From Corella eumyota (taxonomy: Eukaryota > Chordata > Ascidiacea > Phlebobranchia > Corellidae), in assembly GCA_963082875.1 (NCBI GenBank), contig OY720102.1, positions 8,246,001 through 8,310,000 of the forward strand: a stretch of DNA of 64,000 nucleotides, written 5' to 3'. The notes beneath the pieces were generated by a model. It ran no database searches and was not told the origin of the DNA. It was given only the letters and a program-made list of their open reading frames with translations. Positions within the stretch are counted from its first letter, which is position 1, and every line of letters begins with the position of its first letter. Both the position numbers and the translations under genes were made by a program. Below are positions 51,301-62,600 of the stretch, piece after piece.

Positions 51301-51727
51301 AACCATGTATATTTAAAATAAAATATATGACTTGCGTCGCTTGGCAATTATATCTAAATATATTAATTTTCAAAAATTTCGATAAAAATGACTTATGCAT
51401 AAAGTACTTTCTAATATGCCAAAAAACTTATAAAATGCCTACGACACCCGGTATTCCCAGGCGGTCATCCATCCAAGTACTAACCGGGCCCGACGTTGCT
51501 TAACATCCCAGATCAGACGAGATGGGGTGTATTCAACGTGGTATGGTCGTAGGCAATGTGATGTGGTGAGCCAACACATTTAACATTACCCAGGTATATT
51601 TAAAATAAAATCTACGACACCCGGTATTCCCAGGCGGTCACCCATCCAAGTACTAACCGGGCCCGACGTTGCTTAACTTCCCAGATCGGACGAGATGGGG
51701 TGTACTCAACGTGGTATAGTCGTAGGC
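47486..51727 (-). rRNA. 5S genes 186-202, mosaic block
   Basis: Left ends: 47486, 47773, 48059, 48341, 48623, 48910, 49196, 49369s, 49656, 49829s, 50116, 50403, 50690, 50977, 51150s, 51437, 51610s. 48341-50403 follow 34654-38491 with one of the two 1775-bp copies absent. 50690-51610 follow 16832-18213 without 17005 and 17292. Between 51610 and 51897 the 1142-bp four-gene block is absent. Confidence 0.96.
48341..48458 (-). rRNA. 5S rRNA copy with GTCGTCGGC end (helix I mismatch)
   Basis: The 5' end of the RNA is GCCGACGAC, with U4 changed to G. The pair U4-A115 becomes a G-A mismatch in helix I. The change is private to this gene and its 3556-bp tandem copy at 51897-52014; the third relative at 56595 lacks it. 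Helix II also has the G18-to-C change. Confidence 0.92.
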
Positions 51728-51896
51728 AATGTGATGTGGTGAGCCAACATATTTAACATTAACCGTGTATATTTAAAATAAAATAAATGACTTGCGTCGC
51801 CTAGCAATTATATCAAATATATTAATTTTCAAAAATTTTGATAAAAAATGACTTCTACATAAAGTACTTTCTAATATGCTAAAAAACTTATAAAAT

Positions 51897-54800
51897 GCCT
51901 ACGACACCCGGTATTCCCAGGCGGTCACCCATCCAAGTACTAACCGGGCCCGACGTTGCTTAACTTCCCAGATCGGACGAGATGGGGTGTACTCAAGGTG
52001 GTGTGGTCGTCGGCAATGTGATGTGCCAACACATTTATCATTACCCGTGTATATTTAAAATAAAATAAATGACTTGCGTCGCTTAGCAATTATATCAAAT
52101 ATATTAGTTTTCAAAAATTTTGATTAAAAATGACTTCTACATAAAGTACTTTCTAATATGCTAAAAAACTTATAAATTACCTACGACACCCGGTATTCCC
52201 AGGCGGTCACCCATCCAAGTACTAACCGGGCCCGACGTTGCTTAACTTCCCAGATCGGACGAGATGGGGTGTACTCAAGGTGGTATGGTCGTAGGCAATG
52301 TGATTTGGTGAGCCAACACATTTATTATTAACCGTGTATATTTAAAATAAAATAAATGACTTGTGTCGCTTAGCAATTATATCAAATGCATTAATTTTTA
52401 AAAATTTTGATAAAAAATGACTTTTACATAAAGTACTTTTTAATATGCTAAAAAACTTATAAAACGCCTACGACACCCGGTATTCCCAGGCGGTCACCCA
52501 TCCAAGTACTAACCGGGCCCGACGTTGCTTAACTTCCCAGATCGGACGAGATGGGGTGTACTCAACGTGGTATGGTCGTAGGCAATGTGATTTGGTGAGC
52601 CAACACATTTATTATTAACCGTGTATATTTAAAATAAAATAAATGACTTGTGTCGCTTAGCAATTATATCAAATATATTAATTTTCAAAAATTTCGATAA
52701 AAATGACTTATACATAAGGTACTTTCTAATATGCTAAAAAACTTATAAAATGCCTACGACACCCTGTATTCCCAGGCGGTCACCCATCCAAGTACTAACC
52801 GGGCCCGACGTTGCTTAACATCCCAGATCAGACGAGATGGGGTGTATTCAACGTGGTATGGTCGTAGGCAATGTGATGTGGTGAGCCAACACATTTAACA
52901 TTACCCAGGTATATTTAAAATAAAATCTACGACACCCGGTATTCCCAGGCGGTAACCCATCCAAGTACTAACCGGGCCCGACGTTGCTTAACTTCCCAGA
53001 TCGGACGAGATGGGGTGTATTCAACGTGGTATAGTCGTAGGCAATGTGATGTGGTGAGCCAACATATTTAACATTAACCATGTATATTTAAAAAAAAATA
53101 TATGTCTTGCGTCGCTTGGCAATTATATCTAAATATATTCATTTTCAAAAATTTCGATAAAAATGACTTATACATAAAGTACTTTGTAATATGCTAAAAA
53201 ACTTATAAAATGCCTACGACACCCGGTATTCCCAGGCGGTCACCCATCCAAGAACTAACCGGGCCCGACGTTGCTTAACTTCCCAGATCAGACGAGATGG
53301 GGTGTATTTAACGTGGTATGGTCGTAGGCAATGTGATGTGGTGAGCCAACACATTTAACATTACCCAGGTATATTTAAAATAAAATCTACGACACCCGGT
53401 ATTCCCAGGCGGTCACCCATCCAAGTACTAACCGGGCCCGACGTTGCTTAACTTCCCAGATCGGACGAGATGGGGTGTACTCAACGTGGTATGGTCGTAG
53501 GCAATGTGATTTGGTGAGCCAACTCATTTATTATTAACCGTGTATATTTAAAATAAAATAAATGACTTGTGTCGCTTAGCAATTATATCAAATGTATTAA
53601 TTTTAAAAAATTTTGATAAAAAATGACTTTTACATAAAGTACTTTTTAATATGCTAAAAAACTTATAAAACGCCTACGACACCCGGTATTCCCAGGCGGT
53701 CACCCATCCAAGTACTAACCGGGCCCGACGTTGCTTAACTTCCCAGATCGGACGAGATGGGGTGTACTCAACGTGGTATGTTCGTAGGCAATGTGATGTG
53801 GTGAGCCAACATATTTATCATTAAATGTGTATATTTAAAATAAAATAAATGACTTGCGTCGCTTAGCAATTATATCAAATATATTAGTTTTCAAAAATTT
53901 TGATAAAAAATGACTTCTACATAAAGTACTTTCTAATATTCTATAAAACTTATAAAATGCCTACGACACCCGGTATTCCCAGGCGGTCACCCATCCAAGT
54001 ACTAACCGGGCCCGACGTTGTTTAACTTCCCAGATCGGACGAGATGGGGTGTATTCAACGTGGTATAGTCGTAGGCAATGTGATGTGATGAGCCAACATA
54101 TTTAACATTAACCATGTATATTTAAAATAAAATATATGACTTGCGTCGCTTGGCAATTATATCTAAATATATTAATTTTCAAAAATTTCGATAAAAATGA
54201 CTTATGCATAAAGTACTTTCTAATATGCCAAAAAACTTATAAAATGCCTACGACACCCGGTATTCCCAGGCGGTCATCCATCCAAGTACTAACCGGGCCC
54301 GACGTTGCTTAACATCCCAGATCAGACGAAATGGGGTGTATTCAACGTGGTATGGTCGTAGGCAATGTGATGTGGTGAGCCAACACATTTATCATTAACC
54401 GTGTATATTTAAAATAAAATAAATGACTTGCGTCGCCTAGCAATTATATCAAATACATTAATTTTCAAAAATTTTGATAAAAAATGACTTCTACATAAAG
54501 TACTTTCTAATATGCTAAAAAACTTGTAAAATGCCTACGACACCCGGTATTCCCAGGCGCTCACCCATCCAAGTACTAACCGGGCCCGACGTTGCTTAAC
54601 TTCCCAGATCAGACGAGTTGGGGTGTATTTAACGTGGTATGGTCGTAGGCAATGTGATGTGGTGAGCCAACACATTTAACATTACCCAGGTATATTTAAA
54701 ATAAAATCTACGACACCCGGTATTCCCAGGCGGTCACCCATCCAAGTACTAACCGGGCCCGACGTTGCTTAACTTCCCAGATCGGACGAGATGGGGTGTA

Positions 54801-55283
54801 TGCAACGTGATATGGTCGTAGACAATGTGATGTGATGAGCCAACATATTTAACATTAACCATGTATATTTAAAATAAAATATATGACTTGCGTCGCTTGG
54901 CAATTATATCTAAATATATTAATTTTCAAAAATTTCGATAAAAATGACTTATGCATAAAGTACTTTCTAATATGCCAAAAAACTTATAAAATGCCTACGA
55001 CACCCGGTATTCCCAGGCGGTCATCCATCCAAGTACTAACCGGGCCCGACGTTGCTTAACATCCCAGATCAGACGAGATGGGGTGTATTCAACGTGGTAT
55101 GGTCGTAGGCAATGTGATGTGGTGAGCCAACACATTTAACATTACCCAGGTATATTTAAAATAAAATCTACGACACCCGGTATTCCCAGGCGGTCACCCA
55201 TCCAAGTACTAACCGGGCCCGACGTTGCTTAACTTCCCAGATCGGACGAGATGGGGTGTACTCAACGTGGTATAGTCGTAGGC
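51897..55283 (-). rRNA. 5S genes 203-216, copy at +3556
   Basis: Left ends: 51897, 52179, 52466, 52752, 52925s, 53212, 53385s, 53672, 53959, 54246, 54533, 54706s, 54993, 55166s, each 3556 bp after 48341-51610. Gene 52179 has a private ACCTACGAC 3' end (RNA C118 to U). Gene 53212 has a private AGAACTAACC (RNA U76-region change). Confidence 0.96.
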
Positions 55284-55452
55284 AATGTGATGTGGTGAGC
55301 CAACATATTTAACATTAACCGTGTATATTTAAAATAAAATAAATGACTTGTGTCGCTTAGCAATTATATCAAATGTATTAATTTTAAAAAATTTTGATAA
55401 AAAATGACTTTTACATAAAGTACTTTTTAATATGCTAAAAAACTTATAAAAC

Positions 55453-58400
55453 GCCTACGACACCCGGTATTCCCAGGCGGTCACCCATCCAAGTACTAAC
55501 CGGGCCCGACGTTGCTTAACTTCCCAGATCGGACGAGATGGGGTGTACTCAACGTGGTATGTTCGTAGGCAATGTGATGTGGTGAGCCAACACATTTATC
55601 ATTAAATGTGTATATTTAAAATAAAATAAATGACTTGCGTCGCTTAGCAATTATATCAAATATATTAGTTTTCAAAAATTTTGATAAAAAATGACTTCTA
55701 CATAAAGTACTTTCTAATATTCTATAAAACTTATAAAATGCCTACGACACCCGGTATTCCCAGGCGGTCACCCATCCAAGTACTAACCGGGCTCGACGTT
55801 GCTTAACTTCCCAGATCGGACGAGATGGGGTGTACTCAACGTGGTATGGTCGTAGGCAATGTGATTTGGTGAGCCAACACATTTATCATTAACCGTGTAT
55901 ATTTAAAATAAAATAAATGACTTGCGTCGCTTAGCAGTTATATCAAATATATTAATTTTCAAAAATTTTGATAAAAAATGACTTCTACATAAAGTACTTT
56001 TTAATATGCTAAAAAACTTATAAAACGCCTACGACACCCGGTATTCCCAGGCGGTCACCCATCCAAGTACTAACCGGGCCCGACGTTGCTTAACTTCCCA
56101 GATCGGACGAGATGGGGTGTACTCAACGTGGTATGGTCGTAGGCATTGTGATTTGGTGAGCCAACACATTTATTATTAACCGTGTATATTTAAAATAAAA
56201 TAAATGACTTGTGTCGCTTAGCAATTATATCAAATATATTAATTTTCAAAAATTTCGATAAAAATGACTTATACATAAGGTACTTTCTAATATGCTAAAA
56301 AACTTATAAAATGCCTACGACACCCGGTATTCCCAGGCGGTCACCCATCCAAGTACTAACCGGGCCCGACATTGCTTAACTTCCCAGATCGGACGAGATG
56401 GGGTGTACTCAAGGTGGTGTGGTCGTAGGCAATGTGATGTGCCAACACATTTATCATTACCCGTGTATATTTAAAATAAAATAAATGACTTGCGTCGCCT
56501 AGCAATTATATCAAATATATTAATTTTCAAAAATTTTGATAAAAAATGACTTCTACATAAAGTACTTTCTAATATGCTAAAAAACTTATAAAATGCCTAC
56601 GACACCCGGTATTCCCAGGCGGTCACCCATCCAAGTACTAACCGGGCCCGACGTTGCTTAACTTCCCAGATCGGACGAGATGGGGTGTACTCAAGGTGGT
56701 GTGGTCGTAGGCAATGTGATGTGCCAACACATTTATCATTACCCGTGTATATTTAAAATAAAATAAATGACTTGCGTCGCTTAGCAATTATATCAAATAT
56801 ATTAGTTTTCAAAAATTTTGATTAAAAATAACTTCTACATAAAGTACTTTCTAATATGCTAAAAAACTAATAAATTGCCTACGACACCCGGTATTCCCAG
56901 GCGGTCACCCATCCAAGTACTAACCGGGCCCGACGTTGCTTAACTTCCCAGATCGGACGAGATGGGGTGTACTCAAGGTGGTATGGTCGTAGGCAATGTG
57001 ATTTGGTGAGCCAACACATTTATTATTAACCGTGTATATTTAAAATAAAATAAATGACTTGTGTCGCTTAGCAATTATATCAAATGCATTAATTTTTAAA
57101 AATTTTGATAAAAAATGACTTTTACATAAAGTACTTTTTAATATGCTAAAAAACTTATAAAACGCCTACGACACCCGGTATTCCCAGGCGGTCACCCATC
57201 CAAGTACTAACCGGGCCCGACGTTGCTTAACTTCCCAGATCGGACGAGATGGGGTGTACTCAACGTGGTATGGTCGTAGGCAATGTGATTTGGTGAGCCA
57301 ACACATTTATTATTAACCGTGTATATTTAAAATAAAATAAATGACTTGTGTCGCTTAGCAATTATATCAAATATATTAATTTTCAAAAATTTCGATAAAA
57401 ATGACTTATACATAAGGTACTTTCTAATATGCTAAAAAACTTATAAAATGCCTACGACACCCTGTATTCCCAGGCGGTCACCCATCCAAGTACTAACCGG
57501 GCCCGACGTTGCTTAACATCCCAGATCAGACGAGATGGGGTGTATTCAACGTGGTATGGTCGTAGGCAATGTGATGTGGTGAGCCAACACATTTAACATT
57601 ACCCAGGTATATTTAAAATAAAATCTACGACACCCGGTATTCCCAGGCGGTAACCCATCCAAGTACTAACCGGGCCCGACGTTGCTTAACTTCCCAGATC
57701 GGACGAGATGGGGTGTATTCAACGTGGTATAGTCGTAGGCATTGTGATGTGGTGAGCCAACATATTTAACATTAACCATGTATATTTAAAAAAAAATATA
57801 TGTCTTGCGTCGCTTGGCAATTATATCTAAATATATTCATTTTCAAAAATTTCGATAAAAATGACTTATACATAAAGTACTTTGTAATATGCTAAAAAAC
57901 TTATAAAATGCCTACGACACCCGGTATTCCCAGGCGGTCACCCATCCAAGTACTAACCGGGCCCGACGTTAATTAACTTCCCAGATCAGACGAGATGGGG
58001 TGTATTTAACGTGGTATGGTCGTAGGCAATGTGATGTGGTGAGCCAACACATTTAACATTACCCAGGTATATTTAAAATAAAATCTACGACACCCGGTAT
58101 TCCCAGGCGGTCACCCATCCAAGTACTAACCGGGCCCGACGTTGCTTAACTTCCCAGATCGGACGAGATGGGGTGTACTCAACGTGGTATGGTCGTAGGC
58201 AATGTGATTTGGTGAGCCAACTCATTTATTATTAACCGTGTATATTTAAAATAAAATAAATGACTTGTGTCGCTTAGCAATTATATCAAATGTATTAATT
58301 TTAAAAAATTTTGATAAAAAATGACTTTTACATAAAGTACTTTTTAATATGCTAAAAAACTTATAAAACGCCTACGACACCCGGTATTCCCAGGCGGTCA

Positions 58401-59521
58401 CCCATCCAAGTACTAACCGGGCCCGACGTTGCTTAACTTCCCAGATCGGACGAGATGGGGTGTACTCAACGTGGTATGTTCGTAGGCAATGTGATGTGGT
58501 GAGCCAACACATTTATCATTAAATGTGTATATTTAAAATAAAATAAATGACTTGCGTCGCTTAGCAATTATATCAAATATATTAGTTTTCAAAAATTTTG
58601 ATAAAAAATGACTTCTACATAAAGTACTTTCTAATATTCTATAAAACTTATAAAATGCCTACGACACCCGGTATTCCCAGGCGGTCACCCATCCAAGTAC
58701 TAACCGGGCCCGACGTTGTTTAACTTCCCAGATCGGACGAGATGGGGTGTATTCAACGTGGTATAGTCGTAGGCAATGTGATGTGATGAGCCAACATATT
58801 TAACATTAACCATGTATATTTAAAATAAAATATATGACTTGCGTCGCTTGGCAATTATATCTAAATATATTAATTTTCAAAAATTTCGATAAAAATGACT
58901 TATGCATAAAGTACTTTCTAATATGCCAAAAAACTTATAAAATGCCTACGACACCCGGTATTCCCAGGCGGTCATCCATCCAAGTACTAACCGGGCCCGA
59001 CGTTGCTTAACATCCCAGATCAGACGAAATGGGGTGTATTCAACGTGGTATGGTCGTAGGCAATGTGATGTGGTGAGCCAACACATTTATCATTAACCGT
59101 GTATATTTAAAATAAAATAAATGACTTGCGTCGCCTAGCAATTATATCAAATACATTAATTTTCAAAAATTTTGATAAAAAATGACTTCTACATAAAGTA
59201 CTTTCTAATATGCTAAAAAACTTGTAAAATGCCTACGACACCCGGTATTCCCAGGCGCTCACCCATCCAAGTACTAACCGGGCCCGACGTTGCTTAACTT
59301 CCCAGATCAGACGAGTTGGGGTGTATTTAACGTGGTATGGTCGTAGGCAATGTGATGTGGTGAGCCAACACATTTAACATTACCCAGGTATATTTAAAAT
59401 AAAATCTACGACACCCGGTATTCCCAGGCGGTCACCCATCCAAGTACTAACCGGGCCCGACGTTGCTTAACTTCCCAGATCTGACGAGATGGGGTGTATT
59501 CAACGTGATATGGTCGTAGAC
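55453..59521 (-). rRNA. 5S genes 217-232, third copy of the block
   Basis: Left ends: 55453, 55740, 56027, 56313, 56595, 56877, 57164, 57450, 57623s, 57910, 58083s, 58370, 58657, 58944, 59231, 59404s. 55453-56313 are the 1142-bp block. 56595-59404 follow 51897-54706 at 4698 bp. Gene 59404 switches within itself to the GATCTGACG, GTATTCAACGTGATATGG type of 11498. Confidence 0.96.
57910..58027 (-). rRNA. 5S rRNA copy with altered box A core
   Basis: Plus strand GACGTTAATTAACTTCC replaces GACGTTGCTTAACTTCC, so RNA G56 and C57 both become U. This destroys the AAGC core of box A and the C57-G21 pair of helix II. The paralogues at 53212 and 49656 are normal here, so the double change is young. It is likely a newly damaged copy; a local sequencing error is the alternative. 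Confidence 0.9.
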
Positions 59522-59690
59522 AATGTGATGTGATGAGCCAACATATTTAACATTAACCATGTATATTTAAAATAAAATATATGACTTGCGTCGCTTGGCA
59601 ATTATATCTAAATATATTAATTTTCAAAAATTTCGATAAAAATGACTTATGCATAAAGTACTTTCTAATATGCCAAAAAACTTATAAAAT

Positions 59691-62600
59691 GCCTACGACA
59701 CCCGGTATTCCCAGGCGGTCACCCATCCAAGTACTAACCGGGCCCGACGTTGCTTAACTTCCCAAATCGGACGAGATGGGGTGTATTCAACGTGGTATGG
59801 TCGTAGGCAATGTGATGGGGTGAGCCAACACATTTATCATTAACCGTGTATATTTAAAATAAAATAAATGACTTGCGTCGCTTAGCAGTTATATCAAATA
59901 TATTAATTTTCAAAAATTTTGATAAAAAATGACTTCTACATAAGGTACTTTTTAATATGCTAAAAAACTTATAAAACGCCTACGACACCCGGTATTCCCA
60001 GGCGGTCACCCATCCAAGTACTAACCGGGCCCGACGTTGCTTAACATCCCAGATCAGACGAGATGGGGTGTATTCAACGTGGTATGGTCGTAGGCAATGT
60101 GATGTGGTGAGCCAACACATTTAACATTACCCAGGTATATTTAAAATAAAATCTACGACACCCGGTATTCCCAGGCGGTCACCCATCCAAGTACTAACCG
60201 GGCCCGACGTTGCTTAACTTCCCAGATCGGACGAGATGGGGTGTATTCAACGTGGTATAGTCGTAGACAATGTGATGTGGTGAGCCAACATATTTAACAT
60301 TAACCATGTATATTTAAAATAAAATATATGTCTTGCGTCGCTTGGCAATTATATCTAAATATATTCATTTTCAAAAATTTCGATAAAAATGACTGATACA
60401 TAAAGTACTTTGAAATATGCTAAAAAACTTATAAAATGCCTACGACACCCGGTATTCCCAGGCGGTCACCCATCCAAGTACTAACCGGGCCCGACGTTGC
60501 TTAACTTCCCAGATCAGACGAGATGGGGTGTATTTAACGTGGTATGGTCGTAGGCAATGTGATGTGGTGAGCCAACACATTTAACATTACCCAGGTATAT
60601 TTAAAATAAAATCTACGACACCCGGTATTCCCAGGCGGTCACCCATCCAAGTACTAACCGGGCCCGACGTTGCTTAACTTCCCAGATCGGACGAGATGGG
60701 GTGTACTCAACGTGGTATGGTCGTAGGCAATGTGATGTGGTGAGCCAACACATTTATTATTAACCGTGTATATTTAAAATAAAATAAATGACTTGTGTCG
60801 CTTAGCAATTATATCAAATGTATTAATTTTAAAAAATTTTGATAAAAAATGACTTTTACATAAAGTACTTTTTAATATGCTAAAAAACTTATAAAACGCC
60901 TACGACACCCGGTATTCCCAGGCGGTCACCCATCCAAGTACTAACCGGGCCCGACGTTGCTTAACTTCCCAGATCGGACGAGATGGGGTGTACTCAACGT
61001 GGTATGGTCGTAGGCATTGTGATTTGGTGAGCCAACACATTTATTATTAACCGTGTATATTTAAAATAAAATAAATGACTTGTGTCGCTTAGCAATTATA
61101 TCAAATATATTAATTTTCAAAAATTTCGATAAAAATGACTTATACATAAGGTACTTTCTAATATGCTAAAAAACTTATAAAATGCCTACGACACCCGGTA
61201 TTCCCAGGCGGTCACCCATCCAAGTACTAACCGGGCCCGACATTGCTTAACTTCCCAGATCGGACGAGATGGGGTGTACTCAAGGTGGTGTGGTCGTAGG
61301 CAATGTGATGTGCCAACACATTTATCATTACCCGTGTATATTTAAAATAAAATAAATGACTTGCGTCGCCTAGCAATTATATCAAATATATTAATTTTCA
61401 AAAATTTTGATAAAAAATGACTTCTACATAAAGTACTTTCTAATATGCTAAAAAACTTATAAATTGCCTACGACACCCGGTATTCCCAGGCGGTCACCCA
61501 TCCAAGTACTAACCGGGCCCGACGTTGCTTAACTTCCCAGATCGGACGAGATGGGGTGTACTCAAGGTGGTATGGTCGTAGGCAATGTGATTTGGTGAGC
61601 CAACACATTTATTATTAACCGTGTATATTTAAAATAAAATAAATGACTTGTGTCGCTTAGCAATTATATCAAATGCATTAATTTTTAAAAATTTTGATAA
61701 AAAATGACTTTTACATAAAGTACTTTTTAATATGCTAAAAAACTTATAAAACGCCTACGACACCCGGTATTCCCAGGCGGTCACCCATCCAAGTACTAAC
61801 CGGGCCCGACGTTGCTTAACTTCCCAGATCGGACGAGATGGGGTGTACTCAACGTGGTATGGTCGTAGGCAATGTGATTTGGTGAGCCAACACATTTATT
61901 ATTAACCGTGTATATTTAAAATAAAATAAATGACTTGCGTCGCCTAGCAATTATATCAAATACATTAATTTTCAAAAATTTTGATAAAAAATGACTTCTA
62001 CATAAAGTACTTTCTAATATGCTAAAAAACTTGTAAAATGCCTACGACACCCGGTATTCCCAGGCGCTCACCCATCCAAGTACTAACCGGGCCCGACGTT
62101 GCTTAACTTCCCAGATCAGACGAGTTGGGGTGTATTTAACGTGGTATGGTCGTAGGCAATGTGATGTGGTGAGCCAACACATTTAACATTACCCAGGTAT
62201 ATTTAAAATAAAATCTACGACACCCGGTATTCCCAGGCGGTCACCCATCCAAGTACTAACCGGGCCCGACGTTGCTTAACTTCCCAGATCTGACGAGATG
62301 GGGTGTATTCAACGTGATATGGTCGTAGACAATGTGATGTGATGAGCCAACATATTTAACATTAACCATGTATATTTAAAATAAAATATATGACTTGCGT
62401 CGCTTGGCAATTATATCTAAATATATTAATTTTCAAAAATTTCGATAAAAATGACTTATGCATAAAGTACTTTCTAATATGCCAAAAAACTTATAAAATG
62501 CCTACGACACCCGGTATTCCCAGGCGGTCACCCATCCAAGTACTAACCGGGCCCGACGTTGCTTAACTTCCCAGATCGGACGAGATGGGGTGTATTCAAC

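Larger units (their letters stand above)
48340..59420 (-). repeat. Triplicated 3.56/4.70-kb block
   Basis: Three successive copies start at 48341, 51897 and 56595. The first two are 3556 bp apart. The third is 4698 bp after the second, and 4698 minus 3556 is 1142: the gap again equals the four-gene block, here present once at 55453-56430. The third copy diverges from the others at about 59.48 kb. Confidence 0.88.
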
